Below are positions 24,840 to 31,909 of a stretch of DNA of 64,000 bases, one piece after another. The DNA lies in the IMG/VR virus record IMGVR_UViG_3300041409_000066, positions 62,001-126,000 of that record; one strand, 5' to 3'. The translations under genes and the position numbers were made by a program. Numbering within the stretch: position 1 is the stretch's first letter; each line of letters opens with the position of its first letter. The stretch comes from a virus. The notes under the pieces were generated by a model that worked only from the letters and a program-made list of their open reading frames with translations, was not told the DNA's origin and did not search any database.

Positions 24840-24884
24840 GAACGTCCCATCGTTGGTGTGCCGCCTACGGCACGATGGGAGAAA

Positions 24885-24909
24885 CACTACAAGCATCCTC
24901 GGTAATAGG
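24885..24909. promoter_or_regulatory. Dyad-like operator element, copy a
   Basis: Plus strand CACTACAAGCATCC, then TCGGTAATAGG. It forms, with copy b, a 15-bp inverted repeat (arms 24885-24899 and 24916-24930) with one mismatch and a 16-base spacer. Upstream of the 256-aa gene. Confidence 0.6.
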
Positions 24910-24930
24910 CAACCAAGGATGCTTGGAGTG
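24906..24930. promoter_or_regulatory. Dyad-like operator element, copy b
   Basis: Plus strand TAGGCAACCAAGG, then ATGCTTGGAGTG, including the dyad CCAAG-GATG-CTTGG. Head-to-head with copy a. Confidence 0.6.
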
Positions 24931-24950
24931 GTCTAACGGGCGTTCAGGCG

Positions 24951-25094
24951 TCAGTAGTACCGGCGGCGCGTCCCTCCGAGGGGCACGAAGTTCAGCACCA
25001 GCCCGACGATGAGCAGCACCAGTCCGATGACGAACAGGATGTGGATGCTCGCCAGCAAGCCGATGAGCAGCAGGATGAGTCCGAGGATGACCAT
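24951..25094 (-). CDS. Small transmembrane protein, 47 aa (holin candidate)
   Basis: ATG at 25094. The sequence is almost wholly hydrophobic: two spans (VILGLILLLIGLLASI and ILFVIGLVLLIVGLVL) and a basic C terminus (GGTRRRYY). Size and topology fit a small holin or lysis accessory protein, and it ends the lysis cassette. The start lies nine bases after the upstream stop, with GAGCGCGGC between. Confidence 0.65.
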   Translation of the reverse strand: MVILGLILLLIGLLASIHILFVIGLVLLIVGLVLNFVPLGGTRRRYY

Positions 25095-25103
25095 GCCGCG
25101 CTC

Positions 25104-25274
25104 CTAGAAGTGGATCGGGTGGTTGACGGTGCAGAACTGGACGATGAAGCCCACGGTCAGGACGCCGAGGCCGAGAGCGACCGAAGTGCGTCGGTAGCGG
25201 CCTGCGAAGTCGTCGGTGAGCAAGAAGAAGATCACCGCCGCGATGATGAACAAGATCAGGCTGAACACGTTCAT
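25104..25274 (-). CDS. Small transmembrane protein, 56 aa (holin candidate)
   Basis: ATG at 25274 with GGAGTACCCC upstream. Two predicted membrane spans (VFSLILFIIAAVIFFLL and SVALGLGVLTVGFIV) separated by a charged loop TDDFAGRYRRT. Found directly behind the other lysis genes, so a holin or antiholin is plausible; no sequence signature proves it. Confidence 0.65.
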   Translation of the reverse strand: MNVFSLILFIIAAVIFFLLTDDFAGRYRRTSVALGLGVLTVGFIVQFCTVNHPIHF

Positions 25275-25316
25275 GGGGTACTCCTTGGGTAGGGACGTGG
25301 TGTCCTTGATCTACCC

Positions 25317-25784
25317 CTACGGAGCAGCGTCACCCTCGGGCACGTAGTCGGGCGGCGCCGGGGTGCCGTCTGCCGAGAAGTCGCCGGTCGGTGCCGTGTC
25401 GAGATCGGGGTCGCCCTCGACAGGGGCATCCTCGGCCACAGGTGCCTCGTCAGGGACCGGCGCCGGGTCGGCGGGCAGTCCGACCTGATCCGGGACGATG
25501 GTCATGCCAGGGGCGTTGTCAGCCGCTGCTGCGCCGAGGCTGGGGAAGATCTGCCGGTAGGCGCACTCAAGGACCGGCACAAGGAACGCCAGCAGCGTCT
25601 TCTTGTCGAAGTGCCCGCCCATGAGGAACGGCAGGAGCGTCGGCATCGCGGCGGCGACGGACAGGCGCAGGAAGCGGACGATCTGCTCGCGGAAGTGGTC
25701 GGCGCTGCGCCGCCAGGTCTGCCGGAGCGCCTTGATGGCCTCGGGCTTGGAGCCGCTGACGACAGCGACGGTGGCGACGGTCAT
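25317..25784 (-). CDS. Putative holin-like protein with acidic tail, 155 aa
   Basis: A basic N-terminal helix (ALRQTWRRSADHFREQIVRF) leads into two hydrophobic segments (RLSVAAAMPTLLPFLMGG; LLAFLVPVLECAY). The last 70 residues are Pro/Ala/Asp-rich and acidic. ATG in an ATGA overlap with the HNH-like gene, two genes after the endolysin. Membrane topology and context suggest a lysis role. Alternative: membrane anchor of unknown use. Confidence 0.65.
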   Translation of the reverse strand: MTVATVAVVSGSKPEAIKALRQTWRRSADHFREQIVRFLRLSVAAAMPTLLPFLMGGHFDKKTLLAFLVPVLECAYRQIFPSLGAAAADNAPGMTIVPDQVGLPADPAPVPDEAPVAEDAPVEGDPDLDTAPTGDFSADGTPAPPDYVPEGDAAP

Positions 25785-26422
25785 GGCGTGATGATCCTCT
25801 CGGCGGTAGTCCAGTTGGTCCTGATGGCCTTCTGGGCGGCGTGCAGTCGAGCGAGGGTGGGCTTCTTGCAGACCCAGGCGTGCAGGCGGTTCTCCACCGC
25901 GTCCTTGCCGTTGGGCACCTTGCCCGCCTCGGGCCAGAGGTTCTTGATGTCGTTCGAGCCACCGAGTTGGAGCGAGATCAGGTGGTCGATCTCGCCCTTG
26001 AACGGACTGGCTCCGTACGCCTCGACCACGCGCTTCTTCTGCGCCGCCGTGACGTGCCGGGCATCAGCCGCCGTCCCTGGCGTGCAGACCTCACTGACCG
26101 ACACGAGCCGCGTGGCGCCAGGAGTGCAGTGCGGGTCAGGCAGCGGCTTGGCCTCGGTGCCGCCGTAGAAGCACCGGGGCGGCTCGGCCCCCACGATGAC
26201 GATGGGCGGACCGCCGTTGGGGCCAGGGGTGATGACCGTGACCGGCAGCGGCGAGCCGTTGGCGTCGTGGGGCCGGTTGATGACCACCGGGGTGTCGTTG
26301 CGGCTGATCGCCTTCGTCTCCGAGTGCGACCCGTGGACAGCCGTGTAGAGGCCACCGGCAGCGACCATCGCTGCGGTGATCCCGGCGATCCCCGCCTTCT
26401 GCTTGCCCGTCGTCTCGGGCAC
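25781..26422 (-). CDS. Exported or membrane-anchored HNH-like nuclease
   Basis: 213 aa; GTG at 26422 in a TAGTG overlap with the endolysin. Residues about 10-32 (AGIAGITAAMVAAGGLYTAVHG) form a signal or anchor. The C-terminal domain has EIDHLISLQLGGSNDIKNLWPE and KDAVENRLHAWVC, the H-x-x-x-L-x-x-G-G-x-x-x-x-x-N-L signature of HNH proteins of this kind. Cys pairs in the middle may form disulphides outside the cell. Placement in the lysis cassette suggests action on DNA outside or at the cell surface. Confidence 0.75.
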   Translation of the reverse strand: MPETTGKQKAGIAGITAAMVAAGGLYTAVHGSHSETKAISRNDTPVVINRPHDANGSPLPVTVITPGPNGGPPIVIVGAEPPRCFYGGTEAKPLPDPHCTPGATRLVSVSEVCTPGTAADARHVTAAQKKRVVEAYGASPFKGEIDHLISLQLGGSNDIKNLWPEAGKVPNGKDAVENRLHAWVCKKPTLARLHAAQKAIRTNWTTAERIITP

Positions 26423-27228
26423 TAGCGGGTGACCCGCTGCATGGCCGTCAGGGTCTGCGGGCCGACCTCACCGTCCGGCGCGAGGCCGTGGTACTTCTGG
26501 AAGGTCTTGACGATGCCGTCCGTCTTCGGACCCCACACGCCGTCCTGCTTGACGGCACCGCAGGCCCACTGGACGAACTTGACCTCGGCGCTGGTCATGT
26601 TGCCGCCGAGCCGCAGGACCGGGCGGGCCTTGGAGAGCACCGGGGTCTTGTACGGGTTGGCCTTGAGCGTCTTCGCGGCGGGCTTCGGGGCTGCGGCAGC
26701 AGGCTTGGCTGCACCCGGCTGCACGAGCCACTTGGACGACTGCAAGACGCCCATCACGGTCGCGTCCTTGTGGCGCTTGCGGTAGTAGCACCCGCCGCCG
26801 TTGCGCTGGCTCCCGGCGTTGCCGGGGCTGGTGTTGAACTCGAACGTGAGGATCCACTCGCCCATGTCCTGAATGACGATGCCGGTGTGGTCGGCGTGGC
26901 CGTTCTTCGGCCAGTCGAACAGGATGGTGTCGCCGGGGGAGAAGCGGACGCCGGGACGGTTGGGCAGCCACAACTTGTGGCTCTTGGCCCACGACACGCC
27001 ATCCGGGGTGTACGAGAAGCCCCACGGGTGGTCGATGGCCGGGAACGGGTGCCCGGCGTGCTTCCACACCCAGGAGACGCCGCCAGCGCAGTACGGCTGG
27101 CCGTTGAAGTTGGGCTGCAACTCATCCCAGACGAAGATGATGTTGCCGCTCTTGCCGTCTGGACCGCCGCGCTCGACCTTGTTGTTCACGCTGTCGCATA
27201 CGCGCTTGATGTCCGCGAACGTCGTCAC
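26422..27228 (-). CDS. Endolysin: CHAP amidase/peptidase plus peptidoglycan-binding domain
   Basis: 268 aa; GTG at 27228 with ribosome site GGGAGG. The N-terminal CHAP domain shows QPYCAGGVSWVW (catalytic Cys) and GHADHTGIVI (catalytic His). An Ala/Pro/Lys linker leads to a C-terminal PG_binding_1 domain (VKFVQWACG ... VWGPKTDGIVKTFQKYHGLAPDGEVGPQTLTAMQ). No signal peptide, so it needs a holin. It is headed by one copy of the bipartite late element (27243-27279). Confidence 0.9.
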   Translation of the reverse strand: MTTFADIKRVCDSVNNKVERGGPDGKSGNIIFVWDELQPNFNGQPYCAGGVSWVWKHAGHPFPAIDHPWGFSYTPDGVSWAKSHKLWLPNRPGVRFSPGDTILFDWPKNGHADHTGIVIQDMGEWILTFEFNTSPGNAGSQRNGGGCYYRKRHKDATVMGVLQSSKWLVQPGAAKPAAAAPKPAAKTLKANPYKTPVLSKARPVLRLGGNMTSAEVKFVQWACGAVKQDGVWGPKTDGIVKTFQKYHGLAPDGEVGPQTLTAMQRVTR

Positions 27229-27235
27229 TGTGCCT

Positions 27236-27271
27236 CCCGGCTCTCACCCCTTCACAGGAGATCGAGCCGGG
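27236..27271 (-). terminator. Hairpin around the late element before the endolysin
   Basis: Eight-bp stem (CCCGGCTC / GAGCCGGG) enclosing a 20-base loop that contains the conserved block. It could terminate the SPFH transcript or structure the leader of the endolysin mRNA. Confidence 0.4.
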
Positions 27272-27279
27272 AAGACAGG
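27243..27279 (-). promoter_or_regulatory. Bipartite late element, copy 1 (endolysin)
   Basis: Minus strand: CCTGTCTTCCC, 10-base spacer, CCTGTGAAGGGGTGAG, then 14 bases to the endolysin GTG. The second block is identical in all four copies and the two CCTGT words start 21 bases apart. Confidence 0.65.
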
Positions 27280-27298
27280 AACCGCTTGAGGTGGTGCC

Positions 27299-28225
27299 CT
27301 ACTTGGTGGCGACCGCCAGGCCGGTGGCCGAGCCGCCGAAGCAGGAGAAGCCCGCCGGGAGCGGGCGGCTGTTGTCCACCGACTCCTTCACGATGTCGAG
27401 GCACTTCGACACGAGGATGCCGGGACTGTTGGTGACCGACGCAGCGAGCGCCCGGTTGGCAGCAGCCTGCGCCTCGTTGGTGAGCAACTGCTGCTTCGCC
27501 ACGCGGGTCGCGGCGTACTGCTGCTGCAACTGGTTCAACTTGTCCTGGGTGCCCTTGTCGAAGTTGAAGATGGGGATGAGCACGGAGTTCACGTCGATCC
27601 ACTTGCCGATGTCGGTGCGCATCTGCTCCTGCACCTTGGCGGCAAGGGCGACGGCACTCGGCTGGTTGCTGTTGCCGTTCTCGTCCAGCCCCAGCGGGTC
27701 ATAGCCAGCGAACGCACCGTTGACCGCCGTCTGCAAGTCACGCAGCAGAAGGTTCTTCGTGATGGCGTCGTTGTCCTTGTAGTTGCGGAACAGGTAGTCC
27801 ACACCGTCCTCGCGGATCTGCCAGCGCAGCGAGATGTTGACGCAGGCCGTGGCCTGGCGGGCGATGCGGACGTTGATGCACGAGCCCTCGGCGTGGCTCT
27901 GGGTGCCCTCGCCCTTGTCGCTGGCGTAGGTGTCGGTCTGGATGGCGTCGGAGAGTTCGTGCTTGACCTGCCACGGAGCCTTGAGGTGGAAGCCGTTGCC
28001 GAGGGCTCCGTCCGGCTTGCCGAAGGTGGTGAGCACAGCGACGTTCTTGGTGCCGACCGGAGCGAGCATCGAGATGACGCCGAACAACAGGGCCAGCAGG
28101 CCGAGAACGCCCGTGCCCCACGGCAGACCCTCTCGGGCCTCGCTGCCGGGCTCCGCGAGCCGTGACGCTGCGAACAGCACCAGGGCCACCACGATGCAGA
28201 TGACGAACAGCCAGAAGCAGAGCAC
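27299..28225 (-). CDS. Band-7/SPFH (prohibitin-like) membrane protein
   Basis: 308 aa; GTG at 28225. Two N-terminal hydrophobic segments (WLFVICIVVALVLFAASRL; TGVLGLLALLFGVISML) precede an SPFH domain: VGTKNVAVLTTFGKPDGALGN, FHLKAPWQ and CVNISLRWQI. A coiled-coil-like region (LNQLQQQYAATRVAKQQLLTNEAQAA) and a C-terminal segment follow. SPFH proteins scaffold membrane microdomains; phage versions may protect against host proteases or organise the membrane. It lies between the DinG-like helicase and the lysis genes. Confidence 0.85.
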   Translation of the reverse strand: MLCFWLFVICIVVALVLFAASRLAEPGSEAREGLPWGTGVLGLLALLFGVISMLAPVGTKNVAVLTTFGKPDGALGNGFHLKAPWQVKHELSDAIQTDTYASDKGEGTQSHAEGSCINVRIARQATACVNISLRWQIREDGVDYLFRNYKDNDAITKNLLLRDLQTAVNGAFAGYDPLGLDENGNSNQPSAVALAAKVQEQMRTDIGKWIDVNSVLIPIFNFDKGTQDKLNQLQQQYAATRVAKQQLLTNEAQAAANRALAASVTNSPGILVSKCLDIVKESVDNSRPLPAGFSCFGGSATGLAVATK

Positions 28226-28228
28226 GGA

Positions 28229-30421
28229 TCAGTCCTTCGCGTAGAAGTTGCGCACGTCCGCCAGGTCCATCGTGACCGGGCAGTCCGGCAGGTTGCCGAC
28301 GATCTTGCGACCGTAGCCCTCGGTGACGAGGCGGCTGTCGAGGATGGCGACGACACCACGGTCCGTCTTGGACCGGATGAGGCGCCCGAAGCCCTGCAAG
28401 AGGGTCAGTGTCATGGCCGGGATGCTCATGCCACCGAAGGACGCCGAGCGACCGGCAGCGCGGTCGTAGGCGGCGCAGCGGGCGTTGAACATCACGTCGG
28501 TGGGGACGGCGAAGGGCATCTTGTCGATGACCACGAGGCGGCACGTCTCGCCAGCGAAGTCCACGCCCGTGAAGAAGGACTTGAGGGCGAACAGGACCGA
28601 GTGCTCGTCGGCCTGGAAGGCGGCGGCGATCTCCTTGTTGTTGCCGTCCTGGCCCTGCATGAAGGTGTTGAAGCCCTTGCGCGCCAGCGTCGGCTTGAGC
28701 GCCGCGTAGGTGGACTGCATCGAGGCCCGCGAGGTGAACAGCAGCAGGGCGCCACCACCAGCAGCCTCGACCAGTTCGAGGGTGGTCACGGCGGCGACCT
28801 GACGCCACGCCTGGGTCTGCTTCGGGCTCGGGACGTTGCGGCCCGGCAGGTAGAGCAGCGCCTGGTTGTCGAAGTCGAACGGCGAGCCGACGTTCAGCGT
28901 CAGCGGGTCCGGCAGGCCGATCCGGCTCTGGATGTAGGTGAAGTCGCCGCCGACCGAGAGGGTGGCCGACACGAGGATCGAGGGCACCCGGCTCCACAGC
29001 CAGGCGTTCAGCCAGTCACCGACGTTGAGCGGCGCGTTCTTGAAGATGCGGTTGCCCTTGCCGTCGTCCTCCATCCAGCGGACGAGCGAGTCGTCCTCGG
29101 CGGTGATGACCTGGGCGATGCGCTCGGCGTAGCCGTTGGCGCGCTGGGCCAGGATGGTGCGGCGACCCTCGGCCTTCTCGTCGCGGGCGCTGACGGCGCT
29201 GATCTTCTCGGCCATCTCGCGCAGGGCGTCGATCAACTGGGCGAACGTCTCGAAGTTCTCCGCGAAGTACCGCAGCGTCATGACGGACTCCGGGCCGAAC
29301 TTCTCCGGCAGCAGCGACCAGACGGCGGTGAGGGCGTTGGTGACCTCGAAGCCGTGCAGGTCGCGGTCCTCGCTGCCCTGCTCCCCGGCGAAGTTGCGGA
29401 CCTCGGTGATGAGGCGACGGACGCCGGACTCGCGGATCGAGTCGCCCAGCGCGTTGGTGGCGTAGTCCTCGATCTCGTGGGCCTCGTCCAGCACGACGGC
29501 CTCGTACTCGCCCAGCATCTGCGCGTGGCCGTCCGTCATCTCGCGGACCTTGAGGTCGGTGAACAGCAGCGCGTGGTTGGTGACCACCACGTCGGCAGCC
29601 TTGGCGCGGGCCTTGGCAGCCTCCGCGAAGCAGACCGAGCCGAAGGGGCACTCGCGCTTGCCGGGGCACTCGTCGCTCGTGCTGGCGATGGAGCGCCAGT
29701 CCATGTCGGTCATCGGGGTGGAGAAGTGCTGCTTGTCGCCGTCGTGGTTGGGGTCTTCGGCCAACTCGGTCAGCACGTCCGCGAGGAACGGCGCCTGGTC
29801 GGTGGTGGTGTTCTGCATCTTGTTGACGCAGGCGTAGTTGGAGCGGCCCTTGAGCAGCGCGAACGAGAACGGCTTGCCGAGGTTGGCCTGCAAGAACGGC
29901 ACGTCCTTGTTGGCGTACTGCTCCATCAGGGCGATGGTCGCGGTGGAGACGACGACCTTCTTGCCCGAGAGGATCGCCGGGATCATCGTGGCAAGGGACT
30001 TGCCGGTGCCGCAGCCCGCCTCGGCCAGCAGGTGGCGGCGGTCCTTGAGCGCCTTCTCGACGGCCTCCGCGAGCGCGTTCTGCTCCTTGCGCTGCTCGTA
30101 ACCGGGGAGCATCGCCGCCAGGTTGGCCTGCGCGTCGGCCCACGTCTTGGGCTTGATGAGGGCGGGGGCTTCGGTCGTGGCGGTCATGTCTGGCTCCTCG
30201 GTCGTCATGGGCTGGTCGTTGTGCTCCTGCGAAGGTACTACAGAGATGCTTGGAGTGACAAGTACCCCTTGGTGCTGCCCCAGGAGGGGCTTGGGGAGCC
30301 GACACCGGGCGTGGACCCACACGCCCGTTCTGATGTCGAGAGTGAAGCCGTAGTCGTCACCGTCAGAGCCCTCACAGGAGCAGGGCGCAGCGTACGGCGG
30401 GGTCACGACAGTTTCGGTCAC
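28229..30421 (-). CDS. DinG-like (XPD family) helicase with N-terminal Cys domain
   Basis: The open frame is 730 aa from a GTG in a GTGA overlap. Helicase marks: Walker A EAGCGTGKS, four Cys of an Fe-S site (YACVNK, ECPGKRECPFGSVC), VVLDEAHEIED, and motif VI LLQGFGRLIRS. The first 75 residues form a separate unit with CSC and WVHARCRLP. An internal ATG at 30187 with a strong ribosome site (GAGGAG, 6 bases) or at 30208 would give a helicase without it. A dyad motif copy lies within this N-terminal part (30234-30257). Unwinds DNA or R-loops 5'-3'. Confidence 0.88.
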   Translation of the reverse strand: MTETVVTPPYAAPCSCEGSDGDDYGFTLDIRTGVWVHARCRLPKPLLGQHQGVLVTPSISVVPSQEHNDQPMTTEEPDMTATTEAPALIKPKTWADAQANLAAMLPGYEQRKEQNALAEAVEKALKDRRHLLAEAGCGTGKSLATMIPAILSGKKVVVSTATIALMEQYANKDVPFLQANLGKPFSFALLKGRSNYACVNKMQNTTTDQAPFLADVLTELAEDPNHDGDKQHFSTPMTDMDWRSIASTSDECPGKRECPFGSVCFAEAAKARAKAADVVVTNHALLFTDLKVREMTDGHAQMLGEYEAVVLDEAHEIEDYATNALGDSIRESGVRRLITEVRNFAGEQGSEDRDLHGFEVTNALTAVWSLLPEKFGPESVMTLRYFAENFETFAQLIDALREMAEKISAVSARDEKAEGRRTILAQRANGYAERIAQVITAEDDSLVRWMEDDGKGNRIFKNAPLNVGDWLNAWLWSRVPSILVSATLSVGGDFTYIQSRIGLPDPLTLNVGSPFDFDNQALLYLPGRNVPSPKQTQAWRQVAAVTTLELVEAAGGGALLLFTSRASMQSTYAALKPTLARKGFNTFMQGQDGNNKEIAAAFQADEHSVLFALKSFFTGVDFAGETCRLVVIDKMPFAVPTDVMFNARCAAYDRAAGRSASFGGMSIPAMTLTLLQGFGRLIRSKTDRGVVAILDSRLVTEGYGRKIVGNLPDCPVTMDLADVRNFYAKD
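30234..30257. promoter_or_regulatory. Dyad-like operator/promoter element, copy c
   Basis: Plus strand GGTACTACAGAG, then ATGCTTGGAGTG; flanking GGTACT (30234-30239) and AGTACC (30261-30266) are also inverted repeats. It lies inside the long DinG frame, 47 bases before the internal ATG at 30187. Minus strand has TTGTCA ... TAGTAC, weakly promoter-like. Confidence 0.5.
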
Positions 30422-30837
30422 CGGCTGGCGTGCTCCCGCTGACCGCGAGCCGCACCGGCCACGCGCTCCATCGTCCGGCGGTACTGCTCCTGATAGACGA
30501 TGGTGCTCGGGGTGACGCCACGGGGGATGCCCGGCATGAGGTAGCCCTGCGGGTAGTCGTAGGACTGCCCGACCTTCTCGATGCCGCCCGTGCCGTTGAT
30601 GAACCGCTCGTTCTTGACGGTGCCGCAGCGTCCGCAGACCTCGGTGCGTCCGAGCGCCTCGATCTTGCGTCGTCCGGTCGTCGCCATCTTGATGACGTGG
30701 AAGTCGTTCTCGCGGACCCAGGCGTGTCGCAGACCGGGGTCACGGCAGTCGAGGAACTGGTCGGTCAGACCCTTGACCTTCTTGGCGACCTCGGCGGACG
30801 CCTTGAGTCCTGGCTTCTTGCGGGTGGTGCTCGCCAT
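30418..30837 (-). CDS. Zinc-finger-like hypothetical protein, 139 aa
   Basis: ATG at 30837 with AGGGAG upstream. A basic N terminus (ASTTRKKPGLKASAEVAKKV) is followed by LDCRDPGLRHAW and CGRCGT, which together could form a C ... H ... C-x2-C zinc site. The C-terminal half has YDYPQGYLMPG and a basic end (RRTMERVAGAARGQR). Probably nucleic-acid binding. Dyad motif copy d lies about 40 bases upstream. Confidence 0.75.
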   Translation of the reverse strand: MASTTRKKPGLKASAEVAKKVKGLTDQFLDCRDPGLRHAWVRENDFHVIKMATTGRRKIEALGRTEVCGRCGTVKNERFINGTGGIEKVGQSYDYPQGYLMPGIPRGVTPSTIVYQEQYRRTMERVAGAARGQREHASR

Positions 30838-30872
30838 GTAGTGGCTCCCTGTAGTCGGGGTGGTGCGTGGAA

Positions 30873-30896
30873 GGTACTACGAGAATGATTGGTATT
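30873..30896. promoter_or_regulatory. Dyad-like operator/promoter element, copy d
   Basis: Plus strand GGTACTACGAGA, then ATGATTGGTATT. It sits in the gap between the DUF2786-like stop (30899) and the start at 30837. Minus strand ends CGTAGTACC, as in copy c. Confidence 0.55.
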
Positions 30897-30898
30897 GG

Positions 30899-31909
30899 TC
30901 AGCCGAGCGCCTTCTTGTTGCTGGCCCCCAAGGTCACCTCCGTCCCCAGGCTCGCGACAGCACCGGCCTGCTGACCAGCCTCTCGCCCGCGCCAGTCCCA
31001 CTGGATCTCGGGCTCCTTGTGGACGCCCAACTTGCGGTCACCCACGTCGGCCTTGAACGCCTCACTGACTTCGAGCGCCTTGGACCGGAGCACGAGCCCC
31101 GTCTCGTCGGACGAGGAGGCGTGCTGGTCGTCGTACTGCTTGCGGGCCTCGGCCTTGGCAGCCCACAGCCGACCGGAGATCCGGGCGATGAAGCCGTCGT
31201 AGAAGTTCTGCCGCCAGATGCGGCCATCCACGGCGGTGCGCATCGACTCCTCAATCACCCACTCGCCGTTCTCGTCCTTGACCCGGACCTTGCGGAACTT
31301 CGGCGGCAGCGGGTAGTGCTTGTCGGCGTACTCCTGGCCGAGTTGCTCCACCATCTCGTCGTGGACGCTCTGGCTGTCCGCGTAGTAGCGGTGGGTGTTC
31401 CACGACTCCTCATCGACCGGCTCACCCCAGGCGCGCTCATCGTTGGGGATCTCCTCGCGGACCCGCTTGTAGACCCGCTTCTTCTCCTTGTTGAGGCCGC
31501 GCTTGAGGCCGTCGTCGGCAGCAGCGACCATCTGGATGACGAGCGAGTTGTAGAGCGCCTCGGCCACGTCCTGATCGCCGGGGAAGCCGAACGGCCACAC
31601 CACGGTGTTGTTGCTGGCGATCAGGCACTCAAGGTCGTTGACCGCCGCGATGGCGAGGAACAACTGGCACTTCCACTTCGTCGTGGGGCTCAACCGCCAC
31701 GACCGCTCCTCGATGCGGATGGTCCGCTTCTCGGGGGTCTGCCGCTTGGACTTGTCGGCCTGGTGCGCCCGAGCGATGGCGAGGTCGATGGCGTTGGCCG
31801 AGGCCAACTCCTGGGCCTTCTGCATGAAGGCCGCAGCCTCCTCCGGGGTGCTGGCGTTCTCGGCCTGGTGCAGCACCTTGGAGATGCGGTCGAGCATCTT
31901 GTCAGCCAC
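30899..31909 (-). CDS. DUF2786-like protein, 336 aa
   Basis: GTG at 31909 overlaps the upstream stop by eight bases; ATG at 31897 is the alternative. The N-terminal 45 residues (ISKVLHQAENASTPEEAAAFMQKAQELASAN) match the DUF2786 helical repeat seen in many phage and bacterial proteins. The middle binds no known cofactor; the C-terminal part is charged and helical (LWAAKAEARKQYDDQ). Function of the family is unknown. It is translated with the Spo11-like gene. Confidence 0.8.
   Translation of the reverse strand: MADKMLDRISKVLHQAENASTPEEAAAFMQKAQELASANAIDLAIARAHQADKSKRQTPEKRTIRIEERSWRLSPTTKWKCQLFLAIAAVNDLECLIASNNTVVWPFGFPGDQDVAEALYNSLVIQMVAAADDGLKRGLNKEKKRVYKRVREEIPNDERAWGEPVDEESWNTHRYYADSQSVHDEMVEQLGQEYADKHYPLPPKFRKVRVKDENGEWVIEESMRTAVDGRIWRQNFYDGFIARISGRLWAAKAEARKQYDDQHASSSDETGLVLRSKALEVSEAFKADVGDRKLGVHKEPEIQWDWRGREAGQQAGAVASLGTEVTLGASNKKALG

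Noticed and set aside
28601-30442. Plus-strand ORF of 613 codons opposite the DinG-like helicase
   Set aside because: Antisense shadow with biased composition; no start site or domain.
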